A stretch of 42,146 nucleotides of DNA from Terriglobia bacterium (lineage in GTDB: Bacteria > Acidobacteriota > Terriglobia > Acidiferrales > UBA7541): contig JAIQGD010000026.1 of assembly GCA_020072765.1 (NCBI GenBank), positions 1 through 42,146 of the forward strand, in the 5' to 3' direction. Within the stretch, counting starts at the first letter, position 1. Every line of letters begins with the position of its first letter. Shown in pieces: positions 33,185 through 41,432 of the stretch. Position numbers and translations under genes: made by a program. Below the pieces are notes generated by a model. That model searched no databases. It worked only from the letters and a program-made list of their open reading frames with translations, and was not told the DNA's origin.

Positions 33185-33341
33185 CTCCCGCCGGTTCCCG
33201 CAAAACCTTTGTGTCGCGCCCTGCTCCAGCCCGCCGCGGCCCCTCGATGCCTCACGGCCTCTCGATTCGGGCGGTCCCCGCGCGGCATATCCGTCCGGAT
33301 TGCAGGCGGCAGCACGATGCGGCGAATCAGGGAGATCACGC

Positions 33342-34805
33342 ATGAGTGACGCAGCAGCATTCCAGTCATTGCTGGCATTCGGCGCCAGCCGTGAACGTGC
33401 CGATGTGGATCCCTATGCCCAGGACATCAGCTTCGTCAATCCCGTGCGGCCCGCCGGCGTCGCCCGCCCCAAAAACGCCGACGACGTGCGCAAGATCGTC
33501 CAGCTCGCCAATCAGACCAAGACGCCCCTGGTCCCCGTCAGCTCCGGTCCTCCGCACTTCCGGGGCGACACCGTTCCCAGCGTCGGAGGCGCGGTCATTG
33601 TCGACCTGAGCGGCATGAAGAAGATTCTGGTCGTCGACCGCAACCGCCGCGTGGCCATGTGCGAACCCGGCGTCACCTTCGGCGAACTCATCCCCGAAGT
33701 CAAAAAACAAGGGCTCCGGCTCAACATGCCGTTCCTGCCGCGCCAATCCAAATCCGTGGTCGCCAGCATCCTCGAGAGAGAGCCCGTCATCCTGCCGCAG
33801 TATCAATGGGATATTTCCGACCCGTTGGCGTGCGCGGAGATTTTCTTTGGCACGGGCGACGAGTTTCGAACCGGCCAGGCGGCCGGGCCAGGCACGATCG
33901 AGGAGCAGTGGGCCATTGGGGGCGTGCAAAAAGCGCCCTATGGACCCGGCACCGCTTCCTGGCACCGGCTCATCCAGGGGGCGCAGGGCACCATGGGCAT
34001 CGTCACCTGGATTTCCATGAGGTGTGAATTGTTGCCCGCTCTGGAAGAGCCTTTTGTTGTCGGCTCCTCCACCCTCGATCCCCTGCTCGAACTCGCGCAC
34101 TGGCTGATCCGGCTGCGCCTGGTCAACGAATGCTTTATCCTCAACCACACCAACCTGGCGACGATCTTTGCCAAACACGGGCCGCAGGACTATCAGCCCC
34201 TCAAGGACACCTTACCCGCATGGACCCTCTTCTATACCGTCGCGGGTTACGAATTTTTTCCGGACGAACGGGTTCGTTCTCGCATTAAAGACATTACGGA
34301 AATCACCCAGCGCCTGGGCGTGGAAGCGGTAAAAACCGCCGGCGGAATTTCCGCCAATGAAATCCTGAAGACAGTCCAGCAACCTTCCGGGGAACCCTAT
34401 TGGAAGCTTCGCCCCAAGGGCGCTTGCCAGGACATTTTCTATCTGACCACCTCGGACAAAATCCAAAGTCAAATGGAGGCCATGGGTGATCTCGCGGACA
34501 AATCGGGTTACCCCGCTTCCCAACTCGGCGTCTACATCCAGCCGGTCGTGCAGGGCACCAGCTATCACTGCGAATTTAATCTGTTTTACGATCCGCAAAA
34601 TCGCCGGGAACTCCAGCGCGTCCAGGACGTATCCGCCACGGCCGTCCAACACCTCATGGCCAAGGGCGCCTTCTTCTCCAGGCCTTACGGCGAAACGGCA
34701 AGGATGATTTTGAATCGAGACGCGGCCAGCGTCTCGGTCTTGGACAAACTGAAGAACGTTTTTGATCCCAACCACATCATGAATCCGGGGAAACTCTGTT
34801 TTTAG
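33342..34805 (+). CDS. FAD-linked oxidase, GlcD/VAO-like first flavoprotein of trio B
   Basis: A 487-residue flavoprotein, clear paralogue of the protein at 23223-24707. Both share the phosphate loop SSGPPHFRGDT/SSGPPRFHGDT, EPGVTFGELIP, the unusual KSVVASILEREPVILPQYQW in place of the glycine-rich FAD segment, AQGTMGIVTW and the end DPNHIMNPGKLCF. The fold is PCMH/VAO type; the expected chemistry is oxidation of an alpha-hydroxyacid or alcohol with electrons passed to the Fe-S partner. AGGGAG upstream supports the ATG at 33342; an in-frame codon 14 residues earlier does not have it. The Fe-S gene follows after 52 bases. Substrate unknown. Confidence 0.85.
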   Translation: MSDAAAFQSLLAFGASRERADVDPYAQDISFVNPVRPAGVARPKNADDVRKIVQLANQTKTPLVPVSSGPPHFRGDTVPSVGGAVIVDLSGMKKILVVDRNRRVAMCEPGVTFGELIPEVKKQGLRLNMPFLPRQSKSVVASILEREPVILPQYQWDISDPLACAEIFFGTGDEFRTGQAAGPGTIEEQWAIGGVQKAPYGPGTASWHRLIQGAQGTMGIVTWISMRCELLPALEEPFVVGSSTLDPLLELAHWLIRLRLVNECFILNHTNLATIFAKHGPQDYQPLKDTLPAWTLFYTVAGYEFFPDERVRSRIKDITEITQRLGVEAVKTAGGISANEILKTVQQPSGEPYWKLRPKGACQDIFYLTTSDKIQSQMEAMGDLADKSGYPASQLGVYIQPVVQGTSYHCEFNLFYDPQNRRELQRVQDVSATAVQHLMAKGAFFSRPYGETARMILNRDAASVSVLDKLKNVFDPNHIMNPGKLCF

Positions 34806-34857
34806 GGGACACGCGCAACAACCATTCATCGCGGCAGGATCACAGGAGAGAGCCAAC

Positions 34858-36126
34858 ATGGGATTGGAACAATACAAAGGCGATATGGAGATGTGCTGCC
34901 GTTGTTCGACCTGCAAGTTTATTCCCATGCAGCGGGTGACTGGACATGCCTATGCCAATGTGTGTCCCAGCATCTCCAGATACAACTTTCACAGTTACTC
35001 CGCCGGCGGCCGCATGAATATCGGCGCGGCCATGCTGAAACAGGGCATGAACTACACCGACCGGCTCCTCGACATCGTCTACAACTGCCAGATGTGCGGC
35101 GCCTGCGGCGTCTCCTGCAATTACGCCATGGACATGGAAGTCATGGAGCCCATCCAGGAATTCCGGATCAAGTGTGTCGAGGACGGCAAAACCCACCCCG
35201 CCTTGGATAAGGTCATTGCCGGCCTCCGCAAGCATGACTCCATGGTGCCCCCCTCCGGCAAACGGGGCGACTGGGCTTCCGGCCTCAACCTGAAGGACGC
35301 CACCAAGGAAAAAGTGGACGTCCTGTTTCACGTCGGCTGCCTCACCAGCTATGACAAGAATCTCCAGAAGCTCGCCAAAGCCACCGCCAAAATCCTGCAA
35401 AAGGCGGGCGTCAATTTCGGCATTGCCGGCGACGCCGAGTCCTGCTGCGGCGGCCGTGCCTACCAGATGGGTTACAAGGAAGACTTTCTGCGCCAGGCCA
35501 ACAAGAACATGGCCCTGATCCAGCAAGCCGGCGTCAAGACCGTGGTCACGGCCTCCGCCGACGGATACCACGCCTTCAAGGTTCTCTACGACAAATTCAA
35601 CCTGAAGGGCAGCCTCGAAGTGCTGCACATCTCCGAATACATCGCCAAACTGATACAAGACGGCAAGCTGAAGCCGCGAAACAAAGTCGGCCTCTCCGTC
35701 ACCTATCATGACCCCTGCGGTCTCGGCAGGCTCGGCGAGCCGTGGATCCACTGGAACGGGAAAAAGATTCCCGGCGACAGGTTCGTCTTCGACCCGCCCA
35801 AGGTCTACCGGCGAGGCACTCAGGGCGTCTATCAGCCACCCCGCGACGTTCTCCACAGCCTTCCCGGCGTCAAACTCACGGAAATGACCCGCATTAAGGA
35901 ATACGCCTGGTGCTGCGGGGCGGGCGGTGGCGTAAGCGACTCCAATCCCGCCTTTGCCCAATGGACGGCCCGCGAACGTATCGAGGAAGCCGAGTCCACC
36001 GGCGCCGAGGCCATCGTGACCGCCTGCCCTTGGTGTGAGAAGAGCTTCAGCGAAGCCATCCGTGCCACTGGCAGCAACCTGAAAGTGTACGACCTCGTGG
36101 AACTCGTGGAACAAGCCATCTCGTAA
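34858..36126 (+). CDS. CCG-domain Fe-S oxidoreductase subunit (GlcF/HdrD-like) of trio B, altered first CCG domain
   Basis: A 422-residue paralogue of the protein at 21944-23197. The ferredoxin-like part has CCRCSTCKF with a downstream CP, and CQMCGACGVSC. The second CCG domain is complete (YHDPC ... AWCCGAGGG ... ACPWC). The first keeps HVGC and ESCCGG, but the distal CxxC that reads SCAECF in the paralogue is ASADGY here (codons 35551-35568), so that domain probably cannot hold a complete cluster of the usual type. GGAGAG precedes the ATG. The second FAD gene follows after 15 bases. The protein should act as electron relay for the two flavoproteins. Confidence 0.85.
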   Translation: MGLEQYKGDMEMCCRCSTCKFIPMQRVTGHAYANVCPSISRYNFHSYSAGGRMNIGAAMLKQGMNYTDRLLDIVYNCQMCGACGVSCNYAMDMEVMEPIQEFRIKCVEDGKTHPALDKVIAGLRKHDSMVPPSGKRGDWASGLNLKDATKEKVDVLFHVGCLTSYDKNLQKLAKATAKILQKAGVNFGIAGDAESCCGGRAYQMGYKEDFLRQANKNMALIQQAGVKTVVTASADGYHAFKVLYDKFNLKGSLEVLHISEYIAKLIQDGKLKPRNKVGLSVTYHDPCGLGRLGEPWIHWNGKKIPGDRFVFDPPKVYRRGTQGVYQPPRDVLHSLPGVKLTEMTRIKEYAWCCGAGGGVSDSNPAFAQWTARERIEEAESTGAEAIVTACPWCEKSFSEAIRATGSNLKVYDLVELVEQAIS

Positions 36127-36141
36127 GAAGGGGGACCCATC

Positions 36142-37611
36142 ATGGCCTTGAGCAAAGACGTCTACGCGGCTTTTGAAGATGTCGTCGGCACGGAGTACAT
36201 CTGTGACGACCCGGTCATCATGCCTTCCTATCACGCCACCGAGTTCGCGGCCGTCATTCTTCCCAAGAACACCGCCGAAGTGCAGTCCATCGTCCGGCTG
36301 TGCAACAAACACAAGTTGCCCTTCCGGCCGGTGTGTACCGGCTGGACCGGGAAGTTCGCCAAGGGCTTTCTCTATCTCGACCTGCGCCGGATGAACCGCA
36401 TCATCGAAATCAACGAGAAGAATATGTACGCGGTCGTCGAGCCCTACGTGATCTCCGCGCAGCTGCAAGCCGAGACCATGAAGAGGGGCCTGCATCTGAA
36501 CCTCAAGGGCGCCGGCTCCAATTGCTCGGCCATGCTCCGCGGTCACGGCCATTTGGATCAAACCACCAGTGGCGATGACCGCAATCATTTGGCCATCGAG
36601 TGGGTCACGCCCGCCGGGGACATCATCCGCTCGGGCTCGTTGGGCTCTTCCGATGAGTGGTTCTGCGGCGACGGTCCGGGGCCTTCCCTGCGCAGCATCC
36701 TGACCAGTGCCGTGCCGCCGGGCGTCACGCCGGGCGTCTTCACCAAGGCCGCCCTGAAGCTATACCACTGGCCGGGCCCGGAAAAATTCCCCATCGAAGG
36801 AGTCTCGCCCAATTATTCCCTCAGCGAGATCCCGCCCAACTTCCTGGCGCGCTATTTCAGCTTCCCGTCCGTCGAGAAGATGTTTGAGGCCGAGATCAAG
36901 ATCGGAGAAAGCGAAATCGCCTTCGAACTCATGGGCTTCAACGTGGCCATGGTCGCCGCGAACATCACCACCAGCAATGAAGAAGAGGAACGAACCTTCA
37001 AGCGGCTTAGCCAGGAGGTGCAGGGGCCCGGCTTCTTCATCATCCTGGCCGGCAATTCTGCGGCGGACTTCGAATACAAAAAACGAGTCCTACACCACAT
37101 CGTCAGCGCGGCGGGCGGCAAATCCTTGGCGCCCCTCGAGGATCCCCGCACCGAAGGCATCCTGTTGTGCCAGTGCATCCGTATTTCCGCCTCGATTCGA
37201 GAGACGTTCCGTCCGGGAGGCGCCTTCAGTTCCATTCCCGTGATGGGCCAGCGGGACTTGACCATCCGCTGGGCCATCGGCGCCGGCAAGGCCAAAGAAC
37301 CGTTGATCGCCAAGGGCCTCATCGTCGACGATGGCGGCGCCTTCTTTGGCTGGGGCGTCGAACAGGGCCATCTCGGCAAAACCGAAATCTTCTGCAAATT
37401 CGATCCGCAGAACCCCACCGCAAAAGAGGCGGTCGAGGCGTGGCACAACGACCAAAGTGCCAGGGCTTTTCGCGAACGCTACTTCGCCCTATTGTCCGGC
37501 CAAAATGAGGAAGTCGGTCGAGGCCTGTCCAATTACCATCTGTGGTGGAACAAGATTCAGAAAGCGCTGGATCCCAATCGCGTAGCCCCCGAGGCCGGCG
37601 CGTTGGTCTAG
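36142..37611 (+). CDS. FAD-binding oxidoreductase, GlcE-like second flavoprotein of trio B
   Basis: A 489-residue flavoprotein, paralogue of the protein at 20419-21924. Shared landmarks are the N-terminal KDVYAAFEDVVGTEYICDD, RMNRIIEINEKNMYAVVEPYV, EWVTPAGDIIRSGSLG and WFCGDGPGPSLRSILTS. Its PP-loop reads CTGWTGKFAKG, closer to the glycine-rich consensus than the copy in trio A. The C-terminal half differs more, with a substrate-domain segment FSSIPVMGQRDLTIRWAIGAG. It lies 15 bases after the Fe-S gene, preceded by AGGGGGA, so the three genes of trio B are one transcription unit. A GC hairpin is found downstream at 37665-37684. Confidence 0.82.
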   Translation: MALSKDVYAAFEDVVGTEYICDDPVIMPSYHATEFAAVILPKNTAEVQSIVRLCNKHKLPFRPVCTGWTGKFAKGFLYLDLRRMNRIIEINEKNMYAVVEPYVISAQLQAETMKRGLHLNLKGAGSNCSAMLRGHGHLDQTTSGDDRNHLAIEWVTPAGDIIRSGSLGSSDEWFCGDGPGPSLRSILTSAVPPGVTPGVFTKAALKLYHWPGPEKFPIEGVSPNYSLSEIPPNFLARYFSFPSVEKMFEAEIKIGESEIAFELMGFNVAMVAANITTSNEEEERTFKRLSQEVQGPGFFIILAGNSAADFEYKKRVLHHIVSAAGGKSLAPLEDPRTEGILLCQCIRISASIRETFRPGGAFSSIPVMGQRDLTIRWAIGAGKAKEPLIAKGLIVDDGGAFFGWGVEQGHLGKTEIFCKFDPQNPTAKEAVEAWHNDQSARAFRERYFALLSGQNEEVGRGLSNYHLWWNKIQKALDPNRVAPEAGALV

Positions 37612-37664
37612 GATTGCGTACCGTAAATAACGGCCAACAGTTCGCAGCTCGCAAGCCACTGTAG

Positions 37665-37684
37665 GGGCGCTGCTTGCTGCGCCC
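37665..37684 (+). terminator. GC-rich hairpin after trio B
   Basis: GGGCGC (37665-37670) and GCGCCC (37679-37684) enclose an 8-base loop TGCTTGCT. It follows the last trio B stop by about 50 bases. No T-run follows, so it may be a weak end of transcription or one of the short palindromic repeats of this genome. Confidence 0.35.
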
Positions 37685-37737
37685 TCCTGCTTGGTTCGAT
37701 GCGCCAGCGATTTGCAGAAGAAACGGATGGAAGAAAC

Positions 37738-37814
37738 TGGGGTGAGCGATGGGATTTGAACCCACGACCCTCGGTGCCACAGACCGATGCTCTACCAGCT
37801 GAGCTACGCTCACC
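37738..37814 (-). tRNA. tRNA-His(GTG), CCA encoded
   Basis: The cloverleaf is complete on the minus strand. The acceptor stem pairs GTGAGCG with CGCTCAC, the D-arm is GCTCAGCTGGTAGAGC, the anticodon stem-loop TCGGT-CTGTGGC-ACCGA gives anticodon GTG (histidine), and the T-arm is GTGGGTTCAAATCCCAT. The extra 5' G (position -1, base 37814) facing C73, specific to tRNA-His, is encoded, as is the 3' CCA (37738-37740). I found no convincing promoter upstream. Confidence 0.95.
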
Positions 37815-38157
37815 GCAGGCTGATGCCGTCTAGTTTAGCACTATTCCCTCCCGCGCCGCCGCTGTTTGCGTCGTGGCCACCGAGGACACCCGGGCGATGC
37901 CCTGCACCTGCAACTTTCCCCCGCGCTGGCTCGGCGCTCCCCAACGCCTGCGCCCTGATCGTGTTTCGCTCGCTCACACCGCCCCCGCCAAGCCTCGGCT
38001 GGCAGCGCCTCCCGGACACATCTCGCAACCTCCACATTCTGCATAAGTTCGCTTCTTAGTAACCGTTTCGAAAATCGCCGGCACGTCTCGCCTTGAGGAC
38101 CGGACGCGCCCCATGCCATCCTCGTATGCAGTGGCACATCCTGCCTAGGAGGCAATC
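37815..38157. other. Intergenic stretch between tRNA-His and the beta-barrel gene
   Basis: I see no gene or stable RNA here. Open frames on both strands lack ribosome sites and family-like sequence. The only clear signal is the TAGGAGG ribosome site at the right end, belonging to the gene starting at 38158. No -35/-10 pair for that gene or for the tRNA could be placed with confidence. Confidence 0.6.
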
Positions 38158-38928
38158 GTGAAGAAAGTGTTAGCGGTGAGCTGTCTGTTGTGTTTGGCCC
38201 TGGTCGCCGTGAGTTCCGCGCAGGCCCAGGATTTCAAGGGTTTTTACGTCGGCGGTAACGTCGGCGGCACCTTCGGCAATTCCAACGCGCATACCAGCAC
38301 GATCTTTAGTCCAATCGGGTACTTCGCCATCACCAGCCCGCCGGCCATCAACGCCGTGGGCGTGCAACATCCCGATCCGGGCGGCTTCACCGGAGGCGGC
38401 CAGGTCGGCTACAACTTCCAGTTCAGCCAAATCGTCATGGGCGGCGAGTTTGACTTCGGCGCCATGAATCTGGCTGGTTTGTCCTATGGCTCGGGTGTGT
38501 ACCCCTGCTGCGCCCCGACCACCTTCGCGGTCCAGCAGTCGGTCAAGACCGATTGGCTCATGACCGCGCGCGCCCGCGTCGGCGTGACTCACGGCCGCGT
38601 GCTGGTCTACGGCACCGGCGGCCTGGCCACGACCAACATCAACTACCAGGCCCAGTTCTCCGACACCTGGGGTCCTGCGACCGAAAACGGTGGCGTGAAG
38701 AAAGATCTCACCGGATGGGTTGCCGGCGGCGGTGCTGAAGTCAAGGTGGGAGGCCACGCCTCGCTGAAGGCCGAATACCTCTATGCCAATTTCGGCAGCG
38801 TCATGACCACCAGCACCAATCTCGTCTGGGTCGGGGACGGCCCGTGGCCCATGAACGTCTTCACCCACACCGCCGACCTCAAGGGCAATATCGTCCGCGT
38901 CGGCTTCAACTACTACTTCGGGCACTAA
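38158..38928 (+). CDS. Outer-membrane beta-barrel protein (OmpA/Omp25-like barrel)
   Basis: A 256-residue protein with a signal peptide cut near AQAQ (MKKVLAVSCLLCLALVAVSS...). After it come alternating-strand segments typical of a small eight-stranded outer-membrane barrel: FKGFYVGGNVGGTFGNS, GGQVGYNFQFSQIVMGGEFDF, LMTARARVGVTHGRVLVYGTGGLA, KDLTGWVAGGGAEVKVGGHASLKAEYLY and the aromatic last strand NIVRVGFNYYF. The closest familiar family is the porin-like outer membrane beta-barrel group (Omp25/Omp31). No OmpA peptidoglycan domain follows. The start is GTG at 38158, supported by TAGGAGG at an ideal distance. It appears to be a single-gene unit, flanked by tRNA-His and the MTHFR-like gene. 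Confidence 0.88.
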   Translation: MKKVLAVSCLLCLALVAVSSAQAQDFKGFYVGGNVGGTFGNSNAHTSTIFSPIGYFAITSPPAINAVGVQHPDPGGFTGGGQVGYNFQFSQIVMGGEFDFGAMNLAGLSYGSGVYPCCAPTTFAVQQSVKTDWLMTARARVGVTHGRVLVYGTGGLATTNINYQAQFSDTWGPATENGGVKKDLTGWVAGGGAEVKVGGHASLKAEYLYANFGSVMTTSTNLVWVGDGPWPMNVFTHTADLKGNIVRVGFNYYFGH

Positions 38929-38951
38929 TCGCTCCGCAGCACTCCTGGCCA

Positions 38952-38971
38952 GGGCCGCCTCCGGGCGGCCC
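38952..38971 (+). terminator. GC-rich hairpin downstream of the beta-barrel gene
   Basis: GGGCCGCC and GGGCGGCCC face each other around a short loop, 24 bases after the stop codon. There is no T-run, so classical intrinsic termination is uncertain, but the position fits a transcript end. Confidence 0.4.
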
Positions 38972-39074
38972 GCGCCGGGCCGCTCAACCACCCCCTAATG
39001 TATACACAAAAGCCTTGCAAGCCCCGTGGGTCGCAGCTTCAGCGCGCCCTTTCCCGTCTCCCATGATTTGAGTC

Positions 39075-39108
39075 GGGAGGCCCCTGAATCTCCCTGAGGC
39101 CTATTTTT
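39075..39108 (+). terminator. Possible weak terminator before the MTHFR-like gene
   Basis: AGGCC (39078-39082) can pair with GGCCT (39098-39102), followed by ATTTTT. The stem is short and the loop long, so this is only a candidate. Confidence 0.25.
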
Positions 39109-39201
39109 CAGCCCCCGGCTAAACTTTCGCTGTTACCCGCAAGCAACATTCGATATCCTAGAAGCCGCTTTTTTATTCCAAATTCCATTTCAAGGTGCCC
39201 T

Positions 39202-40062
39202 GTGACCGATTCTTCCCGACCGACCCCTACGCTGGCCGATATGTTGCGCGGCTATTCCATGGAGATCTCCGCCCGCGAATCCAAGACCGTCGAAGCCGCG
39301 GCGGACCATCTCGATCCAGGCACCCATGTATACATGACCTGGATCCCGGGCGATGATCCGTTCAACGCCGTGCCCGCCGCCGCCACCCTCCGGCGTCGCG
39401 GGCTCGTTCCCGTTCCCCACATCGGCGCGCGTCACGTGGAAAGCGAGAAGCAGCTTTCCGAGTTCGCCGCACGGCTCCACGGCGAAGCAGGCGTCGATCG
39501 CGTCCTGATTATCGCCGGCGATCGCGACCAGCCCGCCGGCCCCTACGACTCCAGCCTGAAAGTGATGGAAAGCGAAGCCCTGCAGCGCAACGGCATCACC
39601 CACATCGGCATCAGCGGCTTCCCCGAGGGCAATCCCAACATCCCCGGACCCGTCCTCGCCGAAGCCCTGGCCGCCAAGGTCGCCTTTGGGCGTCGCACCG
39701 GCCTGGATCTGCACATCGCCACGCAATTCTGCTTTGAAATCGAGCCGGTCACCGCCTGGCTCCGCAGCCTGCGCGACCAGGGCATCGACATTCCCGTCCG
39801 CGTCGGCCTGGCGGGCCCGGCCAGCGTCACAACGCTTACGCGCTACGCCATTCGCTGCGGCGTCGGAAACTCGCTCCGCGCTCTCACCCACGGGCCTTCC
39901 TTCAGCCGTCTCTTGACCGAGCGAAATCCCGAGCATCTCATCCGCGAGCTGGCCGCCGCCATCGCTTCCGAGGACAATCTCCATGTCCAGGGCCTGCACT
40001 TCTTTGTCTTCGGCGGCCTCAAGAAAACCGCCGAGTGGATCAAAGCATCCAGGGCTTCCTAG
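39202..40062 (+). CDS. Methylenetetrahydrofolate reductase family protein
   Basis: A 286-residue TIM-barrel protein of the MTHFR/MetF family. Segments are MEISARESKTVEAAADHLDP, the substrate-side ADHLDPGTHVYMTWIPGDDP, DRVLIIAGDRDQPAGPYDSS (the family's GGD-like loop reads AGD), ISGFPEGNPNIPGP and ATQFCFEIEPVTAWLRSLRD with the conserved Gln. It would reduce 5,10-methylene-THF to 5-methyl-THF or run in reverse in one-carbon catabolism. The N-terminal catalytic glutamate region of classical MetF (FEFFPP) is not evident, so it belongs to a diverged branch. The start is GTG with AAGGTG upstream. Its stop codon TAG is the first three bases of a repeat element, so the natural C-terminus may have been different. 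Confidence 0.8.
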   Translation: MTDSSRPTPTLADMLRGYSMEISARESKTVEAAADHLDPGTHVYMTWIPGDDPFNAVPAAATLRRRGLVPVPHIGARHVESEKQLSEFAARLHGEAGVDRVLIIAGDRDQPAGPYDSSLKVMESEALQRNGITHIGISGFPEGNPNIPGPVLAEALAAKVAFGRRTGLDLHIATQFCFEIEPVTAWLRSLRDQGIDIPVRVGLAGPASVTTLTRYAIRCGVGNSLRALTHGPSFSRLLTERNPEHLIRELAAAIASEDNLHVQGLHFFVFGGLKKTAEWIKASRAS

Positions 40063-40254
40063 TGTCCTGAGTCAGAAGTTCACCGCGAAACTCACCTGAT
40101 CTGTCATCCCGAACCCGGCCGCGCCGTTTGCGGCCGGTGTGAGGGATCTGCTTTCCCTTCCTCCACATAGCCAACAACCATCAGTCTCCTCGTCGCGTGC
40201 GAAATGAAGATTTCCCTTAACACTTGTGTTGGGAATTTGCGACTCAGGACACTA
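40060..40254. repeat. MITE-like element with perfect 14-bp terminal inverted repeats
   Basis: TAGTGTCCTGAGTC (40060-40073) and GACTCAGGACACTA (40241-40254) are exact inverted copies bounding a 195-base segment without coding capacity. Inside lies a second palindromic stretch around CCGGCCGC...GCGGCCGG. The same end sequence, slightly diverged, bounds the element at 7893-8033. The left end overlaps and supplies the stop codon of the MTHFR-like gene. Confidence 0.8.
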
Positions 40255-40260
40255 CAACCT

Positions 40261-40377
40261 ATCTCACAAATGGTTTTTAGGAGGCCGGGGCTTCAGCCCC
40301 GGCGTTAACGCATTCGTTTTCGCGGGGCTTTAGCCCCTGAAGTCAGGTTGAGAAATCTGCCACACCATTTGTGAGAT
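40261..40377. repeat. Second repeat element: 14-bp inverted repeats around the shared double-hairpin core
   Basis: ATCTCACAAATGGT (40261-40274) and ACCATTTGTGAGAT (40364-40377) are perfect inverted copies. They enclose the 71-base core 40272-40342, which is about 93 percent identical to 7922-7992. The core folds as CCGGGGCT/AGCCCCGG and GGGGCT/AGCCCC hairpins. The same core thus occurs inside two different pairs of terminal repeats. Confidence 0.8.
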
Positions 40378-40414
40378 GAGTTTTAGCAGAACTCCACGCG
40401 GGCCAAAACGCAGT

Positions 40415-41334
40415 CTAGCTCTTGCGAGGGAACGGGATGGGGACGGCTCGCTTCCGGCGCGCGGAACACTGCTTCAGGTGCGCCCGCGCCTGCGCGGCCC
40501 ACGGGCCATTCGGGGCGCTGCGCAGGTAGAGCATCCATTGCTCGCGGGCCTGCCGGCGTTCCCCGCGCTTCTCGTAGGCCAGCGCCAGATTGAAAAACAC
40601 GTCGGCGTGGCCCGGCATGGCGCGCGCCGCGCGCCGCAGATGCCCGATGGCCTCTTCGATCTTGCCCTGCTCTTCCAGCACGCAGCCCAGGTTGTACCGC
40701 GCAATCCCGTGCGAAGGATCCAGCTCCACCGCGGCCAGAAATTCGGCGTGCGCTTCCTCGACCCGCTTCATCTGGTACAGCGCCACGCCCAAGTTGATGC
40801 GCGCATCAATCCACTCCGGCGCCAGATCCAATACCCGCCGGTAGAGCTCGGCCGCCTGCGGCAGGAGCCCCTGCCGCTCCTCGTAATCCAAAGCCCGTTG
40901 AAACAGCTCCTCGGGCTTTGCAGCTTGGCCGGAAGCGCGCCGCTGTCGAACGGAAGACACCATTGCTGCTTCAGGGGGCTGAACGGCCGCGCCGCCCCCG
41001 GCGGGATCACCAGCACGTCGCGCCCCTGTTCGAAGAACCGCAACTCCTGCAGCGGCAGGCGCGACGCGCCAAACTGCTGCTCCACCAAATTCATCGCGCG
41101 CCGCAGCCGCTGCGCCGGGATCCGTTTGTCCGTCAGGTCCTTGACCGTGCGCAGCGCCACCAGATCCCCAAAGCTGTAGAACCGCTCGCCCCACCGCGCC
41201 TGCGGACGCACCAGCCGCAGCCGTTCCCAATAGCGCAACTGGCGCGGCTCCACGCCCAGAATGCGCCCCACTTCTCCCCGCGTATATCGCTGTGGCAAGC
41301 CTCTAATCCCCCGCCGGATTCTTTCTTCTGCCAA
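40415..41334 (-). pseudogene. MerR-type HTH plus TPR protein, interrupted by a frameshift
   Basis: The N-terminal half (41334 to about 40917) encodes a MerR-like helix-turn-helix (YTRGEVGRILGVEPRQLRYW, ERLRLVRPQARWGERFYSFG, DLVALRTVKDLTDKRIPAQR) and a linker ending FDSGALPAKLQ. The C-terminal half, in another frame (about 40920 to 40415), encodes three to four tetratricopeptide repeats (PEELFQRALDYEERQGLLPQAAELYRRVLDLAPEWIDARINLGVALYQM, HGIARYNLGCVLEEQGKIEEA, ADVFFNLALAYEKRG). MerR-TPR fusions are a familiar single-protein design. The halves join in frame if one A is added to the run at 40917-40919 (LQ-K-PEEL). A true mutation, an assembly error or recoding could explain it; no classical slippery heptamer is seen. 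An ATG at 40963 could start the TPR part separately. Translation probably starts at TTG 41334 or TTG 41298. Confidence 0.7.
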
Positions 41335-41432
41335 CGATTATGCACCCGCTGTCAATCCTCCGCATCGGTTGGTAGGGTGTCATTTGATTTTGAGAGTTCG
41401 TGGCGGCCTAGAGAAGTAAGGGCGCCATGTAT

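Noticed and set aside
37815-37870. Promoter for tRNA-His
   Set aside because: TAAACT could serve as -10, but no acceptable -35 lies 16-18 bases upstream.
40905-40930. Programmed -1 frameshift in the MerR-TPR gene
   Set aside because: No X-XXY-YYZ slippery heptamer or following strong structure; CTGCAAAGCCC is better explained by loss of one A.
40964-41230. N-terminal extension of the TPR frame (alanine- and glycine-rich)
   Set aside because: It is the wrong frame of the MerR domain; the TPR part is better joined to the MerR frame by a frameshift near 40917.
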